The notes: generated by a model not told the origin, from the letters alone. Counted from the first letter of the stretch, positions 7,564 to 16,560 are shown. The stretch: 50,956 nt of DNA from Draconibacterium sp. (GCA_011620585.1 WOYV01000083.1:1-50956); one strand, 5' to 3'. A program made the numbers and translations.

Positions 7564-9951
7564 TTATAATTTCCATTTCCCAACAAAACGTGTAACGAAA
7601 GTGGCAAATGCCACCACCGAAACCGAAGAGATGGGCATTAGAATAGCCGCAACCACTGGTGACAGATTCCCGCTGATGGCAAAAGCGATACCAATTATGT
7701 TGTAGAAAAATGAGATGGTAAACGAAAGTTTCACAATGTTGAGAGAGGTGTGTGTAAACCTAATAAAACCGGCCAGGCGATGGAATTGCGCTGCCTCGAG
7801 CACAGCATCGCTGGCCGGGGAGAAGTGGTAGGCTTTGTCGGCAATGGTAAGCGCTACATCGCTTTGCATCAAGGCGCCGGCATCGTTTAATCCATCGCCG
7901 GTCATTAACACGGTGCTTCCTTTTTCCTGAAGATTTTTGATAAAATCGGCTTTGTCGCCAGGTTTCTGATTAAAAAGCAGGTGCCCGCGATCGAAGTAAT
8001 TCGAAAGTCGTTCGGCTTCCGCATCATTGTCGCCCGAAATTAAAAACAGTTTAAACTGGTTTCGAAGCGATAGAAGTACCTCGTTAAATCCTTCACGGTA
8101 CCGGTTGCTGATGGTGAAATGTCCTTTTACCAAGTTATTGACCGAAACATAAACCACCGACGAGTTTTTTGCCTTATTCGATTCCACCTTGCAAACATAT
8201 TCTTCCGAGCCAATGCGCACTTCCATCCCTTTTACTTTCCCAAATATTCCACGTCCGGCAACTTCTACAAAGTGCCCGGGCGATGTGTATTCCGTTCCTG
8301 TAAAAAACTGGCTTAAGGCGTGGCTCAATGGATGTGTCGATTGTTTGGCGATGGAATAAATAGCCTGTTTTTCATTGTCTTTTAATTCATTCCCTTCGTA
8401 ATCCACTTTGTTCTGGTTGGGTTGGGTGAGGGTTCCGGTTTTATCAAAAACAATGGTGTCGATGTGCGAAAGTTTTTCAATTACATCGGTGTTTTTGATG
8501 TACAATCCTTTACGGCCAAAAATACGCATGGTATTCCCGAAAGTAAATGGGATGGAAAGCGCCAGCGCACAAGGGCAGGCTACAATCAGTACAGCGGTAA
8601 ATACAAAAATTGCGGTGTGTGTTTCGCCTTTCAACATCCAAAAAATAAAACCGCCAATTGCAATTGCAATTACTATTAAGGTGAAATATTTGCTGATTTG
8701 ATCGGACAATGATTTTAACGACTCACTGGGTTTTTCGTAGGTTTTGTCCTGGTTCCAAAGTTTGGTCAGGTGGCTTTGGTTTACCTCTTTTTTTACTTTT
8801 ATTTGAATGATACCGCCCATCTGCCGGCCACCGGCGTAAATAAAATCGCCTTTGTTTTTTACCACGGGAGCAGATTCGCCCGTAACAAAACTGTAATCAA
8901 TCCGGGCATCGCCTTCCACCAGTTCCGAGTCGGCCGGAATCAGTTCCTTATTGCGAATAATCAGTACATCGTCAACTTCAATTTTTTCGAGCAGAATGCT
9001 TTCTTCAATTTGTTTGTTGATTTTGGTGACCGCGATTGGGAAGTACGATTTGTAGTTGCGTTCGAACGACAGCGCTTCGTAGGTTTTACTTTGGTACCAC
9101 TTTCCGACCAACAGGAAAAAGATCAATCCCGAAAGGCTGTCGCTGTAACCCGGTCCGGAGCCGGAAATTACATCGTAACTGGTAACCGCAAACAATACAA
9201 TAATTCCCAGAGCTATCGGCAAATCGATAATGATGTTTTTTTTGAGCAGATTTTTGAAAGCAGAAATGTAATAGTCGCTACCGCTGTAAAAGGCTACCGG
9301 TATTACCAGGATATAGCTCAGGATGCTGAACAGCGATTGTAATTTATCGCTGAGTGGTTCGCCGTTGAAATAGGCCGGCAAACTGTAGGTCATTACATTC
9401 ACAAAAACAAAACCTGCCACCCCAATTTTATACAAAAGCTTTTTGTATGATTTGTCGTCTTTTTTATCCGAAAGACTTTGCGAAAGATCGGGAATATAAT
9501 GAATGGACGCGAGCAATTCAACCAACTGGCGTAGCGTAATTTTGCTTTCGTCGAAAGTAACATCCACTTCTTTTTTAGTAAAATTAACAAACGAATACCG
9601 GATTCCGGGATGTAGTTTCTGAAGATGCTCGAGCAACCAGATGCACGATGCACAGTGAATAACAGGAATATAAAAACGCACTTTCGAAATGCTGCCCTCG
9701 GTAAATGAGATGAGCTTTTGTTTTACTTCTTCGTTGTCGAGAAAAGCATATTTATTTCCGAACTCGGTGGTTTCAACTTTTATTCCCGGGTTGTTCTCAA
9801 GTTGATAATAATTGTAAAGTTTGTTTTCGTTGAGCAGTTGATAAACGGTTAAACAGCCATTGCAGCAAAAATTCAACTGGTTCCAAACCACAGGTTCTTT
9901 TCCGCAATCGGCTCCGCAATGAACACATATATTCTCTTGTTGCTTATTCAT
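7564..9951 (-). CDS. ccoI: Copper-transporting P1B-type ATPase of the cbb3 assembly type
   Basis: 795 residues. The N-terminus has a cysteine-rich metal domain (CVHCGADC and FCCNGC, residues ~9-35), then an HMA domain with HCASC (~residue 139). Eight membrane helices follow, with CPCALALS as the metal site, FDKTGTLT as the phosphorylation site and GDGLNDAGAL in the hinge. The two N-terminal metal domains and the nearby ccoNOQPGH genes mark it as CcoI/FixI, which exports Cu for the haem-copper centre of the cbb3 oxidase. It is separated from ccoH and the TauE-like gene by a GIY-YIG pseudogene and a palindromic repeat. Confidence 0.9.
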   Translation of the reverse strand: MNKQQENICVHCGADCGKEPVVWNQLNFCCNGCLTVYQLLNENKLYNYYQLENNPGIKVETTEFGNKYAFLDNEEVKQKLISFTEGSISKVRFYIPVIHCASCIWLLEHLQKLHPGIRYSFVNFTKKEVDVTFDESKITLRQLVELLASIHYIPDLSQSLSDKKDDKSYKKLLYKIGVAGFVFVNVMTYSLPAYFNGEPLSDKLQSLFSILSYILVIPVAFYSGSDYYISAFKNLLKKNIIIDLPIALGIIVLFAVTSYDVISGSGPGYSDSLSGLIFFLLVGKWYQSKTYEALSFERNYKSYFPIAVTKINKQIEESILLEKIEVDDVLIIRNKELIPADSELVEGDARIDYSFVTGESAPVVKNKGDFIYAGGRQMGGIIQIKVKKEVNQSHLTKLWNQDKTYEKPSESLKSLSDQISKYFTLIVIAIAIGGFIFWMLKGETHTAIFVFTAVLIVACPCALALSIPFTFGNTMRIFGRKGLYIKNTDVIEKLSHIDTIVFDKTGTLTQPNQNKVDYEGNELKDNEKQAIYSIAKQSTHPLSHALSQFFTGTEYTSPGHFVEVAGRGIFGKVKGMEVRIGSEEYVCKVESNKAKNSSVVYVSVNNLVKGHFTISNRYREGFNEVLLSLRNQFKLFLISGDNDAEAERLSNYFDRGHLLFNQKPGDKADFIKNLQEKGSTVLMTGDGLNDAGALMQSDVALTIADKAYHFSPASDAVLEAAQFHRLAGFIRFTHTSLNIVKLSFTISFFYNIIGIAFAISGNLSPVVAAILMPISSVSVVAFATFVTRFVGKWKL

Positions 9952-9980
9952 GTAATTATAGGTTCGAATCTAATTATTTG

Positions 9981-10122
9981 AACAGATTGCTTCGCTTTTG
10001 GCTCGCAATGACCTTAAAAATTATAAGGAGGGTAAGGCAGGCTGGCGGCTTTGCCGCCAGCCTGCCTTACTTGATTTTGCCTTAGATTGTCATTGCGAGG
10101 CGGAACGACGAAGCAATCTGTT
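9981..10122. repeat. Composite palindromic repeat (outer 30-32 bp arms, inner 17-bp hairpin)
   Basis: The outer arms at 9983-10012 and 10089-10120 are inverted copies. They share CAGATTGCTTCG and CTCGCAATGAC exactly, with a variable middle. Between them lies a perfect 17-bp hairpin (10032-10048 with 10054-10070, loop CTTTG) that is GC-rich. This fits a REP/MITE-like dispersed element. It sits next to a GIY-YIG pseudogene, inside the cco locus. Confidence 0.8.
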
Positions 10123-10138
10123 TTTAATAAGGTTCATC

Positions 10139-10368
10139 TCAATAATATTCTTTTGACAAATCTTTCCATTCCAAATTCTTTCGTTCAATCAACTCAACTT
10201 TCTTCTTTCGCGAACCAGCTTATTTACATGATAACGGCTTGTAAATGCATTTTTGAATACACTGGTACGATGTTGATGCAGCCTTTGTGCGAGGTTCCTG
10301 GTTACTCCAACATATAATACTGTATTGGATTGATTGGTCAAAATATAAACATATCCTGGTTTAGCCAT
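10139..10368 (-). pseudogene. GIY-YIG nuclease-family gene with internal deletion
   Basis: ATG at 10368 opens a 59-codon frame starting MAKPGYVYILTN and then VLYVGVTRNL, the classic GIY-YIG N-terminal half (the family has GYVYIL...YIGVT). It continues to YHVNKLV and ends at TGA 10189-10191. In the next frame the family's C-terminus continues without a gap in DNA: RKKKVELIERKNLEWKDL and a stop at 10139. About 25 residues that normally lie between the two parts, including the conserved Glu region, are missing, and the frame is shifted. The gene therefore lost its catalytic core through an internal deletion. The start overlaps the stop of the TauE/SafE-like gene by 8 bases. Confidence 0.8.
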
Positions 10369-11149
10369 TAACTTTTAAATACAAGTACTCGTTTTTTCCA
10401 GTTAATTTCCCATTTGTTTTAAGTAATAATTCGGCAGAATTCGATTTCAGGCTGTTTTCAAATTTCTTTTCAATCTTTTGTTTTGGCGGGCTAAGATATG
10501 GAATTCCAAGACTCAAGCCGCGAAGGATGAAAAGCAACCCAACGATCACCACCAAAACAGGAATTAGCTTGTTGATCTTATTTCGAACAGTTAAACTTAG
10601 AACATTGCCGGCGAGTGAAATTCCCAGCAACATCGGAATGGTTCCCAATCCAAAAAGGATCATATACAACGAGCCTTCCACAACTCCGCCAGTTCCGATT
10701 GCACCTGCAATAGCCATGTAAACCAGCCCACAAGGGAGAAGGCCGTTTAGCATTCCTATAAAAAACAAGCTTTGAAAAGAACGGATGGCAAATAGTTGAC
10801 CGATCGTCTTTTTGAGTTTTCCGACTATCGAAAACCAGCTTTTTTCCATGCTGTACTGGTTTTTAAATAAAGCGGGGAAAATTACCGAAACGATCATGAT
10901 GACACCCATCACAACCGATATTTTTTGCTGAAACCCGAGCAGATGCAGGCCTTGTCCGAGTAAGCCAAAGATGGCGCCCATTATTCCATAGGTAAGCGTG
11001 CGCCCGAGATTATAGAGCGCTCCACCAAATATTTTTTGCGGGACTGTATTTCCGTGCAGAGGAAGTGCAATGGCAATTGGGCCACACATTCCGGCACAGT
11101 GGAAACTTCCCATTAGCCCAAGTACAAGTGCAGAAAAAAGAATAGCCAT
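10361..11149 (-). CDS. Sulfite exporter TauE/SafE-like membrane protein (COG2836 type)
   Basis: 262 residues, with six to seven helices. The signature GSFHCAGMCGPIAIAL lies at residues 15-30, with two Cys and a His in the first helix, and a second half begins GLLPCGLVYMA. This duplicated CxMC/PCG pattern is typical of the COG2836 group, which often accompanies ccoNOQP-GHIS in Bacteroidota. A role in metal or thiol handling during cbb3 biogenesis is inferred from context. It is the last intact gene in the ccoS-to-ccoH run. Confidence 0.8.
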   Translation of the reverse strand: MAILFSALVLGLMGSFHCAGMCGPIAIALPLHGNTVPQKIFGGALYNLGRTLTYGIMGAIFGLLGQGLHLLGFQQKISVVMGVIMIVSVIFPALFKNQYSMEKSWFSIVGKLKKTIGQLFAIRSFQSLFFIGMLNGLLPCGLVYMAIAGAIGTGGVVEGSLYMILFGLGTIPMLLGISLAGNVLSLTVRNKINKLIPVLVVIVGLLFILRGLSLGIPYLSPPKQKIEKKFENSLKSNSAELLLKTNGKLTGKNEYLYLKVNG

Positions 11150-11179
11150 GGCGATTTATTTTTGAGAGTTGGTTTTTGT

Positions 11180-11620
11180 TTATTGAATGTTGACCGGACG
11201 ATTCACCTGGTACCTCAAACCCTCTGAATACCAGGTAAATTTTAAAATATAACGGCCGTTTATCAGTTTGCTTTTTTCGAATTGAACGTGGTTATTCGCT
11301 GAGTTTACCGGAAGGGTAATGTCGTTTTTGCTGTTCGAAGGACGATACATGTACATCCTCCCCGAATCAAGTTTTGCCACCAGCGCTGAATCGATAAGCA
11401 CCTTGAAAAAGTCGTTCTCGTTGATCAGTGTAAGCGATTGGGCGAATGACTTCGAGCGTTCATCAACTTTCATCTGCTCCGAATAATCCACTCCCTTTTC
11501 GTAATAATCTTTATGAACCAGGTTTACCTGCTGGCGTGTAGCGAAGACAATAAATACCGCACAAGCTGCAAGAAACAACACCAGAAAAAGAAAAATTCCT
11601 GTACCCCACGTAAACTTCAT
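11180..11620 (-). CDS. ccoH: FixH/CcoH family cbb3 assembly protein
   Basis: 146 residues. There is one N-terminal helix (about 7-28) and then VHKDYYEKGVDYSEQM, the FixH hallmark (DYYEKGLDY-like). A periplasmic beta-rich domain follows. It stabilises or assembles the cbb3 oxidase (family knowledge). It lies downstream of ccoG on the same strand. Confidence 0.88.
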   Translation of the reverse strand: MKFTWGTGIFLFLVLFLAACAVFIVFATRQQVNLVHKDYYEKGVDYSEQMKVDERSKSFAQSLTLINENDFFKVLIDSALVAKLDSGRMYMYRPSNSKNDITLPVNSANNHVQFEKSKLINGRYILKFTWYSEGLRYQVNRPVNIQ

Positions 11621-11642
11621 ATCTTGCTCTTAAATGTTTTAT

Positions 11643-11682
11643 CCTGGCAAATTAAGAAAGGTTTTCCTGATTTGCCGGGTTT
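11643..11682 (+). terminator. Hairpin with T-run between ccoG and ccoH, plus-strand sense
   Basis: CCTGGCAAAT (11643-11652) pairs with ATTTGCCGGG (11670-11679), allowing one T-G pair, and is followed by TTTTTT on the plus strand. Read on the minus strand the T-G pair becomes a C-A mismatch and there is no T-run, so the plus strand is the better terminator. No plus-strand gene is known to read into it. Confidence 0.4.
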
Positions 11683-11701
11683 TTTACGAAATTACAAAAT
11701 G

Positions 11702-13063
11702 CTACGGCCCGACAAAAGTGGTTTGATAAGTTTCTATCAGTTTATTTTCACTAAAGATTCCGAATTTTACCCCGGTTTTGTCGCTCCTGATTTCGTTTTT
11801 AGGAATATACAAAATGAAAGTCGATTCGAACTTCGACTGATCCATGATCGTCATATCGCTGCTGGCCATTTGTATTTTCCCGTTGTGCGAAAGAACTCTT
11901 AATTCCAGGGGTATTTCATCGTGAGTTTTGTTTACGATTTTGATGTTGTAGACATTCGAAAAAGTCGAATCCTGTTCCTGGTAGATCAAGCCCGGAGTGC
12001 GTAAAATAGTCGTTTCAATTTCGGGACGGGTTACCAGGGTGTAGATAAAGAATGAAAAAATAATCAGCAACACCACCGAGTAGGCACGGTTGCGGGCATT
12101 CCAAACTTTTGAATGGCCTCCTTTGATCGAAGCTTCAGAAGCGTATCGAATTAAACCTGGCGCTTTTCCAACTGATTTCATTACATGGTTACACTGGTCG
12201 ATACAAGCGGTGCAGTTCACACATTCAAGCTGGGTTCCGTTTCGGATATCTATTCCGGTTGGGCAAACCGAAAGGCATTGTTTGCAGTCGATACAATCGC
12301 CTTTGCTTTTTGGCCCACGCGGTTCGCCCCTTACATAATCGTAGGCTACCATAATTGTTTTCGAATCGAGCAGAACCCCCTGCATCCTTCCGTACGGACA
12401 AACCATGGTGCAAATCTGTTCGCGGAAAAACGAATATATCCAGTAAAATACTGCCGATACTAAAATCATGGCTAAAAACCCGGAGAAATGATCTCTAACT
12501 GGCTCTTGTATCCTTGTCAACCAACGGTCGCTGCCGATAAACCACATCAGGAAAACATTGGTCATTGCCATGGCAATCAGTATGAAAATACTGTGTTTTA
12601 GTGTTTTCTTGAATATTTTATTCGCGGTCCACGGACTGTTATCCAGTTTAAGCCGTTCGCGGTAGTCTCCTTCTACCAGGTATTCTATTCGCCTGAAAAC
12701 CATTTCGAGAAAAATGGTCTGCGGACAGGTCCAGCCACACCATAAACGCCCGAAAGTAACCGTAAACAATACCACAAATAGCACGAACGATAACATCAGT
12801 AATGCCAGGATAAAGGTGTCCTGTGCCCAGAATATGGCTCCGAAAATAATAAATTTACGGCTTGCAATATCAATTAGAATCAGTGGGTTCCCGTTTATAC
12901 GGATAAAGGGAACAGCCACCAGAAAAGCTAATAACAAGTAGGCTACGATCGAACGGCGTGCCCACCATTTCCCTGTTGGTTTTTTTGCATACACCCATTT
13001 TCTTCCTCCACGTTCGTTCAGGTTGATGGGCTTATCCCTGAATGTCAAATGCTGTCCTGGCAT
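11702..13063 (-). CDS. ccoG: Cytochrome c oxidase accessory protein CcoG
   Basis: 453 residues. Helices with GRLWCGWTCPQTIF (about residue 105-118) carry the conserved membrane Cys pair. A di-cluster ferredoxin part follows, with CIDCKQCLSVCP and CVNCTACIDQCN. The C-terminus is an Ig-like periplasmic domain. CcoG/RdxA acts as a Cu(II) reductase in cbb3 assembly (family knowledge). A hairpin with a T-run separates it from ccoP upstream. Confidence 0.93.
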   Translation of the reverse strand: MPGQHLTFRDKPINLNERGGRKWVYAKKPTGKWWARRSIVAYLLLAFLVAVPFIRINGNPLILIDIASRKFIIFGAIFWAQDTFILALLMLSFVLFVVLFTVTFGRLWCGWTCPQTIFLEMVFRRIEYLVEGDYRERLKLDNSPWTANKIFKKTLKHSIFILIAMAMTNVFLMWFIGSDRWLTRIQEPVRDHFSGFLAMILVSAVFYWIYSFFREQICTMVCPYGRMQGVLLDSKTIMVAYDYVRGEPRGPKSKGDCIDCKQCLSVCPTGIDIRNGTQLECVNCTACIDQCNHVMKSVGKAPGLIRYASEASIKGGHSKVWNARNRAYSVVLLIIFSFFIYTLVTRPEIETTILRTPGLIYQEQDSTFSNVYNIKIVNKTHDEIPLELRVLSHNGKIQMASSDMTIMDQSKFESTFILYIPKNEIRSDKTGVKFGIFSENKLIETYQTTFVGP

Positions 13064-13080
13064 ATGTTCATATTGGCAAT

Positions 13081-13109
13081 AAAAAAGGGGGAAGATTCCC
13101 CGCTTTTTT
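13081..13109 (-). terminator. Terminator/attenuator between ccoP and ccoG
   Basis: On the minus strand GGGGA-ATCT-TCCCC is flanked by A6 on the 5' side and T6 on the 3' side (13081-13109), overlapping the ccoP stop codon. It is a strong intrinsic terminator that would lower expression of ccoG, ccoH and the genes after them relative to the oxidase subunits. Confidence 0.7.
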
Positions 13110-13692
13110 ATGAATTACTTTCTTCTTTACATTCTTCTCCCTGCGGAGCTTTGGCATTTGCCGGATTGGTTCCGACCAAACTCAAAACATAACTTGCCAC
13201 TTTCTGGATTTTTTCGTCGCTCAACTGGCTCTTAAAAGGTGTCATCCCTTTTGCCGGAACACCGTTTTTGACCACGTTGAATACATCTTTGATGTTGCAC
13301 CCGTTTATCCAGTAATTATCGGTTAAGTTTGGCCCAATCGCATTTCCTTCACCGTTTAATCCGTGGCAGGCCATGCAACCCATTGCGGTGAAAACTTCTT
13401 TCCCTTCGGTTAGGGCAGCTTCATCTGTAAACGCTACCATATCATCTGTCGAGAGCGCGGTAATATGGTATTTCTCATCGTGTTGCGCCGATTTTTTGAC
13501 GTATTCAGCATCCTGGTGGTCGCCTTGTTTTAGCCAAAAAAAGTATGCCCCGTAAAGAATCGACCACCCAATGGTTATATAAAAAAGCAACATGATCCAT
13601 CGTGGAGGCGGATTATCCAACTCCTTGATCCCGTCGTATTCGTGATCCGTGACCGGATCGTGTTCCGTTACTTTGTTTTTTTCTTCTGACAT
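13108..13692 (-). CDS. ccoP: cbb3 oxidase subunit III, mono-haem CcoP
   Basis: 194 residues. The N-terminal soluble segment is followed by one helix (about 31-55, starting PPPRWIMLLFY, the typical CcoP anchor). There is a single class I cytochrome c domain with CMACH (Cys106, Cys109, His110) and the distal Met in AKGMTPF. Classical CcoP has two CxxCH motifs; this one has one, while the CcoNO fusion has an extra one. It passes electrons to CcoO/CcoN. Confidence 0.9.
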   Translation of the reverse strand: MSEEKNKVTEHDPVTDHEYDGIKELDNPPPRWIMLLFYITIGWSILYGAYFFWLKQGDHQDAEYVKKSAQHDEKYHITALSTDDMVAFTDEAALTEGKEVFTAMGCMACHGLNGEGNAIGPNLTDNYWINGCNIKDVFNVVKNGVPAKGMTPFKSQLSDEKIQKVASYVLSLVGTNPANAKAPQGEECKEESNS

Positions 13693-13703
13693 AGCTTTAC
13701 AAT

Positions 13704-13898
13704 TTAATTTGAAGTTATGATGTCGTCGGATTCTCCATCCGTCAGTATCGAATTTTTGATGTCTTCCATATCGCTGTTTTTTAAACGCATGGTACGGATA
13801 AAAAGAACAATAAAGAGGATCACAAAAATGAGCAATCCAATAATGTAAAACACCTGGATTCCTTCTATACTGGTTAACAGATCACTTACTATTTTCAT
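13704..13898 (-). CDS. ccoQ: CcoQ-like small membrane subunit
   Basis: 64 residues, one helix (about 15-36) followed by the charged tail RTMRLKNSDMEDIKN. It overlaps the end of ccoNO by 17 bases and precedes ccoP by 11, the position of ccoQ/cbb3 subunit IV. Similarity in this small subunit is weak, so the call rests mostly on place and topology. Confidence 0.7.
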   Translation of the reverse strand: MKIVSDLLTSIEGIQVFYIIGLLIFVILFIVLFIRTMRLKNSDMEDIKNSILTDGESDDIITSN

Positions 13899-16365
13899 TT
13901 GGAAGTTCAGTTAATACATAGCTTGCAAGCTGTGTAATTTGTTTCTCGGAGAACATGGTTTTGTATGGAACCATACCTTTTGCGATGTTTCCTTCCGAAA
14001 TGGAATGGAACACTTGTGAAGGTGAGTTTCCTTTTATCCATTCATTATCAACCAGGTTTGGAAATGCAGGTGGAATACCGGTTCCATCAGCTTTATGGCA
14101 TACCACGCAAGTGGCCTGGAAGAGTTTTTTCCCAGCTGCCAAATCTTCTGCATTAGTAAGCAAAGTAACTTGTTTCAACCCGGTTGTGTCGCTTACGGTT
14201 GTCGTCGGTTCGGCTGCTGTGGCATCAGCAGGATCAACTCCGGCCGAAATATCACGACCCAGTTTGTGCATGTAGGCAATCAATGCCACCATCTGTTTTT
14301 GTGGCTCAATTTCAATACCTGCAGTTTTCAGTTCATCCGAAATTTTTTGTCCCTGTGCCATCAGGTCGTCCACCGCTTTCGCATCATATCCGTCTTCATA
14401 CGGAACATCCAGCGTTTGCATGGCACGAATTTTCTTTGGTGTCTGGCCCAGGTTTACATTTTTAACTGCAAGCCATGCGTAATTTGGCATGATCGATTGT
14501 TCGTTCATTTTTTGCGGATCCATAAAATGGTTGTAATGCCAGGCCGCATTTTTATACATTGGCCCGCCAATAACTCCGGCCCGGCCCAAATCCGGCCCTG
14601 TCCTGCGCGAACCCCACTGGAAAGGATGGTCGTAAACAAATTCGCCAATTTTGGAATATTCTCCATAACGATCAGTTTCCCAGCGGAATGGACGAACCAT
14701 CTGTGAGTGGCAGAGATAGCATCCTTCTGAAATATAAATATCGCGACCTTCCAACTCAAGCGGAGTGTAAGGAGTAACCGTTTCGATGGTGGGTACATTC
14801 GATTTGATAAAGATCATCGGAATAATCTCGACCGCTCCGCCAATTGACAGTGCAATGAAAACCAGGATCGAGAAGCGAACAGCTTTTCTTTCCAGCCAAC
14901 GGTGAATAGTTTCAGCCACCGCGTTACGTTTGCCTTCGAGAACCAGCGCAGGCGCTTCCGAAGCCTCGTTATTTACAAAACTTCCGGCTCCCATGGTTTT
15001 AGCAAGGTTGAACAGCATTATTACAAATCCACCAAGAAATAATACTCCACTAAATACTCTCACAGTGTACATTGGTACAATTTGGGTGAGTGTTTCAAGG
15101 AAATTCGGGTAAGCCAGAAATCCTTCAGGAGTATATTCGCGCCACATCAACCATTGTGTTACAGCAGCCCAGTAAAGTGGAATAGCGTAAACCAGGATAG
15201 CTAAAGTCGACATCCAGAAGTGGATATTGGCAAGTTTTTCAGAGAATAATTTTGTTTTGAAAAGTTGTGGAACCAACCAGTATAACATACCGAATACGAT
15301 ACCTCCGTTCCAGCCCATACCGCCAATGTGAACGTGGGCAATGGTCCAATCGGTAAAGTGGGTAATCTGGTTGATCGATTTCACCGACATCATCGGGCCT
15401 TCGAAGGTAGACATACCATAAGCAGTAACCGCAACAACCAGGAATTTCAAGGAGGCGCTGTCGCGCACTCTGTCCCAGGCTCCCCGAAGTGTCAGCAAGC
15501 CATTGATCATACCTCCCCAGCTTGGCGCAATCAGCATGATCGAAAAAGTAACGCCGAGCGCTTGTGCCCATTCAGGCAATGCCTGGTACAACAAATGGTG
15601 AGGACCGGCCCACATATAAAGGAAAATGAGCGACCAAAAGTGAATGATCGAAAGTTTGTATGAATAAATAGGCCGGTTTGCCGCTTTTGGCAGGTAATAG
15701 TACATCAAACCCAGGAAGGGTGTAGTAAGAAAAAATGCCACTGCATTGTGACCGTACCACCATTGTACCACAGCATCTTGTGCCCCGGCATAAATTGAAT
15801 AGCTTTTGAAAAGCGAAATCGGCAATTCAAAAGAATTGACCACGTGCAAAATGGCAATACCCAGAAAAGTGGCCAGGTACCACCAAATGGCGGCATAAAT
15901 ATGTTGCACCCGGCGAACTATCAAAGTCCCGATCATGTTCCAGCCAAAAGCTATCCAAACCAAAGCAAGAAGGATATCAATAGGCCATTCCAACTCGGCG
16001 TATTCTTTCCCGGTTGTTAATCCGGCCAGCAACGAAACGGCTGCCAATACAATAACGGTTTGCCAGCCCCAGAAATGGAACTTGCTCAATCTATCGCTGA
16101 ACATACGGGTTTTTAACAGTTTTTGCATCGAGTAGTAAACCCCGGCAAAAATGGCATTCCCCACAAAAGCAAAAATAATGGCGTTGGTGTGCACGGGACG
16201 AACCCTTCCGAATGTAGTAAACTCCAATCCGAAGTTAAATACAGGGAAAGCCAGCTGCAGCGCCGCCACTAGTCCTACAAGGATGCCGACAACACCCCAA
16301 ACCATCGTAGCCAGAATAAACAGCTTGACGATTTTATTGTCGTAATAGAATTTTTGATTTTCCAT
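13882..16365 (-). CDS. ccoNO: Fused cbb3 oxidase subunits I and II with an added cytochrome c domain
   Basis: 827 residues in three parts. Residues 1-~465 are CcoN, with His59 (low-spin haem b), His206, His256 and His257 (CuB), and His344 and His346 (haems). Residues ~495-700 are CcoO, with a membrane anchor, CYLCH (549-553) and the family motif QMVRPFRWETDRYGEYS. Residues ~735-827 are a further class I cytochrome c domain with CVVCH (753-757) and Met in KGMVPY. It pumps protons and reduces oxygen at low tension. The third part resembles the domain missing from the mono-haem CcoP next door. Confidence 0.95.
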   Translation of the reverse strand: MENQKFYYDNKIVKLFILATMVWGVVGILVGLVAALQLAFPVFNFGLEFTTFGRVRPVHTNAIIFAFVGNAIFAGVYYSMQKLLKTRMFSDRLSKFHFWGWQTVIVLAAVSLLAGLTTGKEYAELEWPIDILLALVWIAFGWNMIGTLIVRRVQHIYAAIWWYLATFLGIAILHVVNSFELPISLFKSYSIYAGAQDAVVQWWYGHNAVAFFLTTPFLGLMYYYLPKAANRPIYSYKLSIIHFWSLIFLYMWAGPHHLLYQALPEWAQALGVTFSIMLIAPSWGGMINGLLTLRGAWDRVRDSASLKFLVVAVTAYGMSTFEGPMMSVKSINQITHFTDWTIAHVHIGGMGWNGGIVFGMLYWLVPQLFKTKLFSEKLANIHFWMSTLAILVYAIPLYWAAVTQWLMWREYTPEGFLAYPNFLETLTQIVPMYTVRVFSGVLFLGGFVIMLFNLAKTMGAGSFVNNEASEAPALVLEGKRNAVAETIHRWLERKAVRFSILVFIALSIGGAVEIIPMIFIKSNVPTIETVTPYTPLELEGRDIYISEGCYLCHSQMVRPFRWETDRYGEYSKIGEFVYDHPFQWGSRRTGPDLGRAGVIGGPMYKNAAWHYNHFMDPQKMNEQSIMPNYAWLAVKNVNLGQTPKKIRAMQTLDVPYEDGYDAKAVDDLMAQGQKISDELKTAGIEIEPQKQMVALIAYMHKLGRDISAGVDPADATAAEPTTTVSDTTGLKQVTLLTNAEDLAAGKKLFQATCVVCHKADGTGIPPAFPNLVDNEWIKGNSPSQVFHSISEGNIAKGMVPYKTMFSEKQITQLASYVLTELPNENSK

Positions 16366-16377
16366 AGTATGGATAAG

Positions 16378-16560
16378 TTATGTCGTTTTTTTTTCTTCGT
16401 TATTGATCTCAGTATCGGTATTATCATCGTCGAATAATATCCTGATCGAGGGAGTTTCGTTATCGTCGAATTGTCCGCTTTTTACCGCCCAGATAAAGGC
16501 CCCCAAAAAAATGAGAGCGGCCAGTAAACTTACTCCTATCAACAGGTAAAAGATATTCAT
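16378..16560 (-). CDS. ccoS: cbb3 assembly protein CcoS
   Basis: 60 residues. The start MNIFYLLIGVSLLAALIFL gives one helix, followed by FIWAVKSGQFDD, the CcoS hallmark (W-x3-SGQFDD), and an acidic tail. It lies 12 bases ahead of ccoNO. CcoS is needed to insert cofactors into CcoN (family knowledge). Confidence 0.93.
   Translation of the reverse strand: MNIFYLLIGVSLLAALIFLGAFIWAVKSGQFDDNETPSIRILFDDDNTDTEINNEEKKTT

Noticed and set aside
9961-9975. GGTTCGAATC, a tRNA T-loop-like sequence
   Set aside because: It lies at the ccoI start with no acceptor or anticodon arm at the right distance on either strand.
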